Assembly (NCBI GenBank): GCA_021772615.1
Contig: JAJFLQ010000040.1
Coordinates: 124,001-188,000, forward strand
From: Verrucomicrobiota bacterium
Lineage (GTDB): Bacteria > Verrucomicrobiota > Lentisphaeria > JABSQK01 > JAJFLO01
Length of the DNA stretch: 64,000 nucleotides
Direction: 5' to 3'
Part shown: piece by piece, positions 55,701-63,432 of the stretch
Layout of the letters: each line of letters opens with the position of its first letter
How positions within the stretch are numbered: the first letter of the stretch is position 1
Translations under genes and position numbers: made by a program
The notes under the pieces: generated by a model
Seen by the model: only the letters and a program-made list of their open reading frames with translations
Database searches by the model: none
Told to the model about the DNA's origin: nothing

Positions 55701-56928
55701 TCTCCGACAGCCGGTGCTGCGCGACTCTGAGCCAGTATTTGCCCTCAAATACGTGAAGATCATCCATGAATGCCGAGATCTTCTCGCCAAAGATGGCGGT
55801 TGTGCTTGTAAGCTCGTCGGCGCGTTCGACATAGCCTAACTCATTGAGATGTTTGATCGCGGCAGCATCGGCACGTCGCTTGTCGCCGATCGCCTGTGCC
55901 AGGTTGCGATCGGCGTCGATCTTGGCGATATTTCCGAGCTGTACGCGTTTTTCTACATCGTCTCGTCGCGACTCCAGCTCCGTCGTCGTATCGCTGCCGG
56001 CGCGATCGGAGTCGCGCAAGGCAGCGATGGCATTCTGTGCCTCGAGGTGCTGTACGCGAGCCTGCTGCAGCGCCGTTTCGATCTTATCCTGTTCGTCCAA
56101 CGCCGCCTGCGCCGCTGCCTGCGCCGCTTCTGCCGCCTGAATTGCGCCGCGTATGGCGTCCCGGGAGAGATTCTCCTTGTTTTCAAGAAGGCCGAGCGAC
56201 GTAGCGTCGATTCGCTCTTTGTTCTGCACGGCCTCGGCCACCTGTGCGCGGGCGAGATTCAGTTGCTGCTCCAGGGCGGTCGCTGTTTGCGCAGCCGTGG
56301 CGACATCGGTCTCGATTGCGACCAGCCCTTCCTCGACGTTTCGCTGTGCGTCCGCGGCCTGAGCCAACGCTGACGCCAATTCGTCGCGCTTGCCCAGGGC
56401 TGCGACTAAATTGCGGTCCGCAAGGCGTTTGGTCTGTAACGCGGTGAGCACCTCTTCTTCTGCGAGCATGACATTGTCGATCACCTCGGAAAACGCCAAT
56501 TCGGCGGCGCGCGCCGCTTCCTCTTCTCGCCGTCGTTTCTCCTGCTCGGCGATTTCTTTTTCCTGGTCTTTCTCCTCGGCGTCGTAGTAGGCTTCATAGA
56601 GCGCATCGATGGCGACTTTCTCGCTGGACTTGAGCTTTTGTTCGGCCGCTGTATCCGCGGCCTCGGCTGTCGCGGCCGTGGCCTGCTGCAGCCGCTCGAG
56701 TTCCGCCGCTTGCCGGCGCTCCTCGAGTTTTCGATGTCCGACAACCGTAACGACGGCCAATACAACCGCTATCACACCGACGGATGCAATCGGAATGAGA
56801 ACCGCGGCTGTCACGCGTTTCACACGGCTGATACGGCGCGCTGTGCGGTCGTGCAGATACTGTTCGTGGCGTCGGGATTCTTCCTGAAGCCACTCGGGGG
56901 TTATGTTGTTCCAGTGATTCATGGTCAC
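52738..56928 (-). CDS. Membrane-anchored coiled-coil/WD40-repeat protein
   Basis: 1396 residues. Residues 1-38 are basic and cytoplasmic-looking, then one membrane helix (VTAAVLIPIASVGVIAVVLAVVTVV, about 39-63). Residues 65-380 are a long Ala/Glu/Gln-rich coiled coil. From about 460 to 1130 there are around 14 WD40 repeats (SLWDIGSRRVVSQLTGHTGPV, IAIWDIGSGTVQRTLSGHDGTVIS type), enough for two beta-propellers. The C-terminal ~250 residues are helical and may hold TPR-like elements. In other bacteria, WD40 proteins of this shape are often fused to or paired with Ser/Thr kinases, as the kinases 2-5 kb away suggest. The function is unknown; a scaffold role is inference. Confidence 0.88.
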   Translation of the reverse strand: MTMNHWNNITPEWLQEESRRHEQYLHDRTARRISRVKRVTAAVLIPIASVGVIAVVLAVVTVVGHRKLEERRQAAELERLQQATAATAEAADTAAEQKLKSSEKVAIDALYEAYYDAEEKDQEKEIAEQEKRRREEEAARAAELAFSEVIDNVMLAEEEVLTALQTKRLADRNLVAALGKRDELASALAQAADAQRNVEEGLVAIETDVATAAQTATALEQQLNLARAQVAEAVQNKERIDATSLGLLENKENLSRDAIRGAIQAAEAAQAAAQAALDEQDKIETALQQARVQHLEAQNAIAALRDSDRAGSDTTTELESRRDDVEKRVQLGNIAKIDADRNLAQAIGDKRRADAAAIKHLNELGYVERADELTSTTAIFGEKISAFMDDLHVFEGKYWLRVAQHRLSEKNFFEAKLAAARAIGYEGFGRTGHMVSGATTTAFPVLLKTAPPEYEEARRILTSEPDFLLIWQTSDVLMEGTQTSVLNTPDGRALIWAENELIHYRSFGHERNQFILDAGTVVSAIAISPNNTSLAAATADNTVSLWDIGSRRVVSQLTGHTGPVQALAFSSTSMAVATGAADHSFRVWRREGQSYNEVFSGTHDGAVTSVAFSPDGEILATAGMDNHVRFWNVSRQEQLLELPGHGQNATYVDFHPNGSIAASAGADGVIRFRNIDTGKEVRSITGLTDAVSAITFSPDGTTLATGDSTSVTLWDVETGSVTARLAGHPAQVFSLDFAMDGMSLVSGGSDGIKLWRTPLDHEQQSFSDRTRIELYDIEKNTLNGHSDAVISIFISHDNTMLFSGSRDKSIRVWGYPAGDYRASINGHSGAVVGLCTDHHNSLLASASLDSMIKLWTMYDFDETKSLKIHNDKVYCIDASPNGKTMASGSKDATIAIWDIGSGTVQRTLSGHDGTVISIDFSPDGDTLVSSDQTGAIKIWDVETGNEIGQLTDHTHAVFNVAFSPDGRYIASCGKDKTVKLWDTANHAPKLSLTGHTETVYSVAFGPDSAMLATASRDKTVRVWNVATGVEIAKFDSGEKAAFSAAFDRRGNGLVSGSGDNTINSWRFQSLGVRNMFAYDAIADTGAYEFDWQPPAPDTPLINISPHSHLAILRTTTDAATIDLQLMRHCFEHRNADGALFFYERLNDDQKASVRPVIAKALKKRIDTALDNTNTRLADWLLRQAETFDVFPRQDPRIYFFKARQAYLDVPGESNLAQNIALRSAAMAKVAEYALAGVTENADITSIDLIKELGMGIIRQIPELWARWKDLPATELLDQARILQQQGSEQAVAMFAVAYDSDESAVAGYLAENGHASLHAGLARYFAGRLPIGGDDGDSAAPDRQRAVDQLLEASKKGWKRWELLQSDPMLKRLRNDPRITAAAAAASTDAANTVAK

Positions 56929-57103
56929 GTACTATAGCGAAATGGAGTGGAAAATCCATAAGTCTCCGCTCGCAGCATTCGGATATACCGGATTGACATC
57001 GCCGATGCCTGATGTCAGGTTGCGCAGCACGCGATTAGGCAATCCAAAGAACAGAGGATATTTCGTATGTGGATGGTAGAAATGTGCGGGCGATTGGCGT
57101 TGC

Positions 57104-57109
57104 AGGAGG
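57104..57109 (+). promoter_or_regulatory. Strong Shine-Dalgarno (AGGAGG) fixing the first sulfotransferase start
   Basis: AGGAGG at 57104-57109, four bases before the ATG at 57114. It decides against the track start at 57069, which has no ribosome site and adds 15 non-family residues. Confidence 0.85.
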
Positions 57110-57113
57110 TGCG

Positions 57114-57959
57114 ATGAAAGCGGGAAATTTACCCAACATGATCGTTATAGGTGCGCAGAAGTGCGGCACGACCAGTCTGCATTATTATCTTGGCCTGCAT
57201 CCGCGAATTATCATGTCTCGTGAAAAGGAGACCAATTTTTTTATCGCCGAACGCCATTGGTCGAAGGGAGTCGACTGGTACCGATCGCAATTCACGGGAG
57301 ATGCAGATGTCTTCGGTGAGGCGTCGCCGAACTACACCAACTACGATCATTTTCGTGGCGTCGCCGTACGCATGCACAGCGTGGTGCCCGAGGCCAGGCT
57401 CATTTACGTTCTGCGGGATCCGGTGGAGCGTATCGTGTCGCAGTACGTCCACTACTGCGACATGGGGCTGGAACACAGAAGCATAGACGTCGCGCTGGCC
57501 GATCTGCGGACATTTCGCTATGTCCAGCTAAGTAGTTACTTCACGCAGTTGTCGCAATATTTGCGTTTTTTTCCGCGCGACCGCATTCTGATCGTGATCG
57601 CCGAGGAGATGCGTCGATCGCCGGAACAGCAGATGAAACAGATATTTACCTTTCTGAACGTCGACGCGTCGTTTTCGACTGCGAAGTTCAGTCGCATTCA
57701 GCACCGTTCAATCTACAAGCGGCGCAAAACGGCTGTCGGCATCTGGTTGGAGAAGTCGCCGCTGGGACAACTGATTCGATGTCTGCCGCCGGAGTTACGG
57801 TGGCATGTCATGAAGATCGTTTACTTTCCGCTCTCTCGCAGGATCGAGCGGCCCGTGCTCTCGGACGAGTTGCGATCGCAAGTTGTATCGCGGCTCAGGG
57901 ACGATGTCGATCGCCTCAGTGAATTTCTTCAACGCGACTTCGAGGATTGGCATGTGTGA
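57114..57959 (+). CDS. PAPS-dependent sulfotransferase (family 1 type)
   Basis: 281 residues from the ATG at 57114. The 5'-phosphosulfate loop is VIGAQKCGTTSLHYYLG, followed by the substrate-side SREKETNFF and FGEASPNYT; the 3'-phosphate site is YVLRDPVERIVSQYVH. A heparan-type N-deacetylase/N-sulfotransferase-like fold is likely. It sulfates a hydroxyl or amino group, probably on a carbohydrate. No signal peptide, so it acts in the cytoplasm on precursors. It is followed by a second sulfotransferase gene after 23 bp. Confidence 0.93.
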   Translation: MKAGNLPNMIVIGAQKCGTTSLHYYLGLHPRIIMSREKETNFFIAERHWSKGVDWYRSQFTGDADVFGEASPNYTNYDHFRGVAVRMHSVVPEARLIYVLRDPVERIVSQYVHYCDMGLEHRSIDVALADLRTFRYVQLSSYFTQLSQYLRFFPRDRILIVIAEEMRRSPEQQMKQIFTFLNVDASFSTAKFSRIQHRSIYKRRKTAVGIWLEKSPLGQLIRCLPPELRWHVMKIVYFPLSRRIERPVLSDELRSQVVSRLRDDVDRLSEFLQRDFEDWHV

Positions 57960-57982
57960 TGGGAATGGAATGAGGGACATGT

Positions 57983-58843
57983 ATGTCCATACATGAGATA
58001 CGGCGTGTGGTCCGCACAGCCTGCGGGTTGGCGTATGACTATCCTGTTTCGATGGCAGCCAGCCTGCTGCAGCGGGAGCCGTTCTCCGATCTACAGGCGT
58101 ATTGCATGTTTATCGGTTACCCGCGCAGCGGTCACAGCCTTATTGGTGCGTTGCTGGATGCGCATCCAGATGCCGTCGTGGCACATGAATTGGGTGTATT
58201 GAAATACGTACGGGCCGGATTCAGCCGGCGCCAGATTTTTTTTCTGTTGATGCGGCGATCGCGCCGATTCGCAAAGAGCGGGCGCCACCGTGGTGGATAC
58301 TATTATAATGTACCAGGACAGTGGCAGGGCGATGTCCGGACACTGCGGATAATTGGTGATAAGAAAGCCGGCGGCGCGACACTTCGCTGGCGCGAAAAGC
58401 CGTCGCTTCTCGATCGTCTGCGACGAACGGTGCGGGTGCCGGTGAAATGCCTGCATGTGGTGCGGAACCCGTACGACAATATCACAACACTTTACCTGCG
58501 CGGCGCGGAGTCCGGGATCTACCGGCAGCTCGACCAGGCGATAGATGCATATTTTACCTTGTGCGAGACCGTTCAGCGGATCAAAGCCGTTTTCGATGCG
58601 CATGACATGTGCGAATTCCGGCACGAAGAATTTATCGGCGATCCATCCTCTATTTTGCGTCGCGTATGCCGATTTCTGGATATTTCTCCAGATCCGAGCT
58701 ATATCGATGCATGCACGCAGGTTGTATTTACAAATCCCAGCCGGTCGCGCGACAAGATTGAGTGGACGGCAACACAGGTTGACCGCGTCCGGCGGGAAAT
58801 CGATCGCTATCCGTTTCTTGCCGGTTACACATACGACGACTAA
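57983..58843 (+). CDS. Sulfotransferase-like protein
   Basis: 286 residues. The nucleotide loop is FIGYPRSGHSLIGALLDAHP, a variant of the PAPS-binding P-loop with Arg-Ser-Gly-His, then VVAHELGVLKYV, and the 3'-phosphate region KCLHVVRNPYDNITTLYLRG, with EFRHEEFIGDPSSILRRVCRFL near the end, like carbohydrate sulfotransferases. It is less similar to the family than its neighbour, which may mean a different acceptor. GAGGG lies 6 bp before the ATG. It is co-transcribed with the preceding gene and 135 bp upstream of the pseudokinase gene. Confidence 0.82.
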   Translation: MSIHEIRRVVRTACGLAYDYPVSMAASLLQREPFSDLQAYCMFIGYPRSGHSLIGALLDAHPDAVVAHELGVLKYVRAGFSRRQIFFLLMRRSRRFAKSGRHRGGYYYNVPGQWQGDVRTLRIIGDKKAGGATLRWREKPSLLDRLRRTVRVPVKCLHVVRNPYDNITTLYLRGAESGIYRQLDQAIDAYFTLCETVQRIKAVFDAHDMCEFRHEEFIGDPSSILRRVCRFLDISPDPSYIDACTQVVFTNPSRSRDKIEWTATQVDRVRREIDRYPFLAGYTYDD

Positions 58844-58978
58844 TCGTCGCGCGGCATGTACATTTTTGGTGTCCGTATGCGTTGTAAACATCGTCGTAGA
58901 ATGGAAATGATTCCGTACCTGCAGTTTCGTCGGCGTCTCGATTGATTAATCATAAATGACTTGTTATCTTCCCAACCT

Positions 58979-59962
58979 ATGAACAGTCTAACGCCCCACG
59001 ACGTGCCAGTGCTCCTGAAACTCATCGCCGATAACTCCGTTCCGTGTGGCGGTTGCGGTAAACGCCTGACTTTCGCCGGTCTCGACTCTTTGACGATGAG
59101 TTCATGTCCGACCTGTAATGAGAAGAATCTTGTACCGCGCAGACTTGATGGTTTCTGGCTGGTCCGGCCGCTGCAAATCAGTGAAATGGCCCGTGTTTAT
59201 GCCGCCGCGCATGAGGATGTGCCGCACCGACTGTTTACGGTCAAGATCGCGCCTGAAGGTAAGTCCGGCGACCGCGATTTTCGCAACCGCCTGAATTACG
59301 AGGCCGGCATTCTCCGGGCGATCGAACCTCATGACCGCGTTTTGAATGGGATGGCATTCGGCGAGGATGCAGGCGAGCATTATCTGGCGACCCAGTTCGC
59401 CGGCGGCGAAAGCCTGGAGGCACGGATCAAGACGCGCGGGGTATTGAACGAGACCGAAGCCATGGTCATGGTGCTCAACCTGCTTGCCGCCGTGAATCAT
59501 GTCGTTCAGAGCGGGTTTCTGCACCGGGACATCCGGCCGGAGAACGTCTTTCTCACCACGGAGAATGGGGCATTTCTGTACAACTTCTGTATCAGCGCGG
59601 CGCTCGATAAAGCCGCCGCACACGAGGGAGATTTTCCCAAGGGCTCGCCACTATTCGTTGCGCCCGAGCAATACGTCGGCGGCGAGAGTCCGGGCAGCGA
59701 GATCTATAGCATCGGCATGGTCCTGTATTACGCACTTACCGGAGACAATTACTATACGCCCAAAGAGTTGAAGCGCATTCTCGGCAGCGTCTCCGCCGAG
59801 TCGACACTGGTATTGAGCCGGGCGCACGACAAAATGAAAAAAATCAATCACGAGATCGGCAATATCCTGCTGCGAATGGTGAAACGGTTACCCGAGCATC
59901 GGTATCAGTTTCTTTTCGAAGTCGAGCGGGATCTCTACGGTCTGGTCAACAAGCGCTTCTAG
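58979..59962 (+). CDS. Ser/Thr-kinase-fold pseudokinase with an N-terminal zinc ribbon
   Basis: 327 residues from the ATG at 58979 (the track start uses TTG). Residues 23-46 are a zinc ribbon (CGGCGK and CPTCNEK). The kinase domain from about 55 keeps the beta-3 lysine (FTVKIA, Lys89), HRDIRPEN with Asp184 (arginine instead of lysine after HRDI), and APEQ, but lacks the glycine-rich loop and reads NFC at the DFG position (202-204). With no DFG Asp to bind magnesium, catalysis is unlikely, so it is probably a regulatory or scaffold partner of the active kinase that begins 11 bp later. Confidence 0.85.
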   Translation: MNSLTPHDVPVLLKLIADNSVPCGGCGKRLTFAGLDSLTMSSCPTCNEKNLVPRRLDGFWLVRPLQISEMARVYAAAHEDVPHRLFTVKIAPEGKSGDRDFRNRLNYEAGILRAIEPHDRVLNGMAFGEDAGEHYLATQFAGGESLEARIKTRGVLNETEAMVMVLNLLAAVNHVVQSGFLHRDIRPENVFLTTENGAFLYNFCISAALDKAAAHEGDFPKGSPLFVAPEQYVGGESPGSEIYSIGMVLYYALTGDNYYTPKELKRILGSVSAESTLVLSRAHDKMKKINHEIGNILLRMVKRLPEHRYQFLFEVERDLYGLVNKRF

Positions 59963-59973
59963 TGGGAGATCGG

Positions 59974-61899
59974 ATGTCGGGTACCACAATAAAGCCAGGT
60001 GAGACCATCGGTCACTTCCGAATTGAGACACAGCTCGGCGTCGGCGGCATGGGCGCCGTGTATGTCGCGCAGGACCTCACCCTGTCACGCAAAGTAGCAA
60101 TCAAGTTCATGAATCGCAGCCTGCTGGTTACGCAAGGGGACGCATCGATTCGCGATGCGATGGAGAAACGCTTTATTCGCGAGGCACAGAGCGCGGCGGC
60201 GATCAACCATCCGAATCTTGCCCAGATCTACGAAGCTAATTTCGAAAGCGACAACTGGTATATCGCGATGGAAATGATCGACGGCGCGTCGCTGCACGAT
60301 CTGATCGAAGGCGGAAAAACCTTTGTTGTCGACGAGATTATCGACATCTGCATGCAGACGGTGAAAGGGTTGGACTATGCGTGGAAGAAGTACAAGATCG
60401 TCCATCGCGACATCAAACCGCATAACATCATGGTCACAAGTGAAGACCTGGTAAAGATTGTGGATCTGGGGTTAGCAAAACCCATGGACAAGGACCTTGA
60501 ACAGACCGATCTCCCCGAATTGACGCAGGCGGGCACGCCCGTCGGCACGCCGCAGTACATGGCGCCGGAGCAGGCTGCCGGCCGGTGCGATATAACCTAC
60601 CAGGTAGACATATTTGCGCTCGGCGCTACGCTCTACGAGATGTGTACCGGTAAGCGTGCATTCCGTGGTGCAACGATCCCCATGATTTACGTGGATCAGT
60701 TAAAAAAGAAATACCGGCCGATTAACGAGGTAAATAGCGGGATTCCCGATTTTCTTGTGCAGCTGATCGATGACATGCTCGAACCGAAGCCGGAAGATCG
60801 AATCGACAGTTATGACAGTATCGTTGCGCGCCTTCGAGGCGGTTCCCCTTCTGCTGCAACTGTTTCAGTTCCTCGCCTGTCCGAGCCGGCGCCGGTTTCC
60901 GCGGGGGCCTCGTATACCCTGGATTGTCCCAGTTGCAGTCAGGAATTGGACGTGAGTGCAGAGTACAGCGGCATGCAGGTGTATTGTCCGCGTTGTAATA
61001 CACTCATTCAGGTACCCGATCTCGATGCGCACACGGTCGTCGGTGCAATGGCGCCGGTCGACGCGGCTCATACCGTTACCGCTCACTCGGAGATTCACGA
61101 GAGCCTGTCGGCGATAAACTCGGCGCCGCAAGTGCCGATTTCATCATTTGTGGCGACAGACGATCTCGAGTATCTCCAGGGCGTACTCGGGTCGAGCCTG
61201 CACGAGTTTGATCACCTCCAGCCGACATTCTATTGGGAACTCGCAGTTGTCAGCGAACTCTTAAGCAAAAAGCTGCAACCGTTAAAGGAATGTATTGTCG
61301 ATTCAACCACGCGCAATGGAGACGGCGCAGCGTCGCGACGCAATAGCCGCGGGGATTACCACCAATTCGTAGAATCACAATTTCACGAATTCTCGCGGCT
61401 CATAACGAGTCTCTACACGTTGTTTGCCGAGGACCTGGTACACGCCGTTGGGCATGAAAATCTCAAGCCGATATTCAGCGTGGCGAATAAATTCGGGAAG
61501 CTCATCGCAGAATTGCAGCAACTGCATAGCCGCGTCGCGGCCGAGCCGGTGCCGCGTGAACCGCTTACAACCGATCTCCAGCACGTTTTGACCGATTGGC
61601 TTCCAGACGGTTGCAAGCAGCTCATCAGCCGGAAGCCACTCCCCGAAGAGGATCAATATCAGGAAATCAATCGGATGATGACCGCGTGGGCGCCGCACTG
61701 CCACGTCGGTATGGAAAATATGATCCACCACTTGCGGCAATCGAGCCTGCGTGATCGCGACACCGAGGTGCTGCAGATACAATGCTCGATCATACCGAAT
61801 AATCTGACGCGTTTTTTCATCCTCGCCGCCCGGTGTCGTATCGGCAAGACCGGGCCTAAGTCGGTCGCCGGCGAGATATCTGCGGCAGTACTGCAGTGA
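59974..61899 (+). CDS. Active Ser/Thr protein kinase with a C-terminal zinc-ribbon module
   Basis: 641 residues from the ATG at 59974 (GGGAG five bases upstream); the track GTG start overlaps the pseudokinase stop. All catalytic motifs are present: LGVGGMGAVYVA (glycine loop), KVAIKF (Lys44), VHRDIKPHNIM, IVDLGLAKP (DLG in place of DFG), and YMAPEQAAG. A linker then leads to a zinc ribbon CPSCSQELDVSAEYSG with a following CPRCN, and about 270 C-terminal residues of unknown fold. There is no membrane helix, so it is cytoplasmic. A plausible kinase for FHA-binding targets elsewhere in the window. Confidence 0.94.
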   Translation: MSGTTIKPGETIGHFRIETQLGVGGMGAVYVAQDLTLSRKVAIKFMNRSLLVTQGDASIRDAMEKRFIREAQSAAAINHPNLAQIYEANFESDNWYIAMEMIDGASLHDLIEGGKTFVVDEIIDICMQTVKGLDYAWKKYKIVHRDIKPHNIMVTSEDLVKIVDLGLAKPMDKDLEQTDLPELTQAGTPVGTPQYMAPEQAAGRCDITYQVDIFALGATLYEMCTGKRAFRGATIPMIYVDQLKKKYRPINEVNSGIPDFLVQLIDDMLEPKPEDRIDSYDSIVARLRGGSPSAATVSVPRLSEPAPVSAGASYTLDCPSCSQELDVSAEYSGMQVYCPRCNTLIQVPDLDAHTVVGAMAPVDAAHTVTAHSEIHESLSAINSAPQVPISSFVATDDLEYLQGVLGSSLHEFDHLQPTFYWELAVVSELLSKKLQPLKECIVDSTTRNGDGAASRRNSRGDYHQFVESQFHEFSRLITSLYTLFAEDLVHAVGHENLKPIFSVANKFGKLIAELQQLHSRVAAEPVPREPLTTDLQHVLTDWLPDGCKQLISRKPLPEEDQYQEINRMMTAWAPHCHVGMENMIHHLRQSSLRDRDTEVLQIQCSIIPNNLTRFFILAARCRIGKTGPKSVAGEISAAVLQ

Positions 61900-62123
61900 A
61901 AAATGGCAGTGGCCGAAGCCGCACCGGCCGGCGAGCTGCAAGCATGTGGCTCATCGGTGTTCCGCATCTGCCGAACTGACGCCGGTATGTGTCGTTTCGG
62001 TGCGCCAACATTTAAGGTCGCCCCGCTCCGTGAAAAATTGTGAGTACAGCGGCGAAATGTGACGCCGAATTCGCATCAATTATTTTCCTCGAAAAATCCC
62101 GTTCATCCGAACAGAACATATGA

Positions 62124-62979
62124 TTACGTGTTGGGGGGCGCGTTGGAGCCAGGTATGGTATCGTAGAGGGCGTAGTCGTTGTGGCAGACGTCGGCGCCTT
62201 CAAAATGCGGAATTGCCTCGGTCACCCAGGCGCGTACTGCGGACATATGCTCCTTGCTTCCGATCCGGGATGCTTCTGCAACCAGGCTCGGCCAGTCAGC
62301 TTGTCGACCGATCATGTCCAGTATAATGATGGTCGTGTCCATTTTTCGGAGCACGACCAGGCCCGCCGGCACTGTCGCGTTGTCGGAGTCGACCAAACGC
62401 ATACGATAGCGTGCCGCGGGATTTTCAACGTAACGTCGGACGATTTAGTCGACATTGCGTACACCCAGTGTCGACCCCCGCCATTCATGCAACATCTCGG
62501 CCCACAACTGCTCGACCCACTGCCGGTGTTGCCGGTCCTCGTGGTCGCACAGTTGGACATACACATCACTGAGGATTTGCCTGGTTTGCGCGTTTTGCAT
62601 CTCACCGCTCAGCTCCTCGTGTCCAATAAAGTCTTCGAGACTGAGACGTTTCGCCAACCGGTGTTTTCCGTACGTATCATGCTTTTCGATATATCCATTG
62701 CTGTAACTCCGAAGATAGCAATAATAGGATAGAACGCGTTCTACGGGGTCCCGCAGCACTGTGAAGAAGCGAATGTCAAATGCGGATTCGCGTCATGGTA
62801 GAGAATCCGAAGTGACCATAAAACAGCTGGTACGGCGCCAGGCCTTCGGCTGTGATTTTCTCTCGTGGATCCACGTACTGAATCCATCTCACGGCGAGCC
62901 GTTTGCGCAGGAATGCGACTACGGACGTGCCGCCCGTTTTCGGAATGTGCAGAAAACAACGTTTCGCATCCGAATCCAT
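62124..62979 (-). pseudogene. Broken sulfotransferase (family 2 type): one frameshift and one in-frame stop
   Basis: Three track ORFs read as one former protein of about 285 residues. Part 1 (from Met at 62979): KRCFLHIPKTGGTSVVAFL, the 5'-phosphosulfate loop, to YGHFGFSTMT. Around 62785 one base shifts the frame, and the next frame continues as IRFFTVLRDPVERVLSYYCYL, the 3'-phosphate site. The in-frame TAA at 62445-62447 interrupts it, and the same frame runs on to 62124 ending near HNDYALYDTIPG, which resembles the usual C-terminal end of such enzymes. Intact length matches the family. Sequencing error could explain one lesion but less easily both. Confidence 0.78.
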
Positions 62980-63024
62980 GCCAATTGAATCTGGATTTTT
63001 CTCGCGTTGATTATGAATGACCAT

Positions 63025-63432
63025 GTTGTACGCTACAACGAATGTCGTTGGAAATCACGGTCACGACGTTGACGATGTTGCCCAGACGTTGAGGACACCG
63101 CCAGGCTTGAGCCATCACCCGGTTCGTCACTCGCTTATCGCCACCGACGCGATTGAGATAGACTTCCCAAGCGCCGTAATGCTGTTCATTTGAACGCCCT
63201 TTTCTTCCGTGCTGTGGCGACCAATGCGGGCGATCTCGTTACAGATAGGAGCCGGCTCGAGCCCGGATCATGACAGGAACTGTAAGGCGGTCACCCGCAC
63301 CGTCGAACTGATGCCGCCAAAATGGACGTTCAACTTTATAGGGCTTTTGCCTCAGACTGCTGAGCTCTGGTGCTGCCTGATTGTCGGCAGGACCTGCAAC
63401 ACGAATGGCAATTTCTCACGCAGACCTGAATG
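63025..63432. other. 408-bp region without a convincing gene
   Basis: Between the sulfotransferase pseudogene and the HtrA-like gene. ORFs of up to 84 codons exist on both strands but show no family features or ribosome sites. It may hold a promoter for the pseudogene or degraded coding sequence. Confidence 0.5.
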
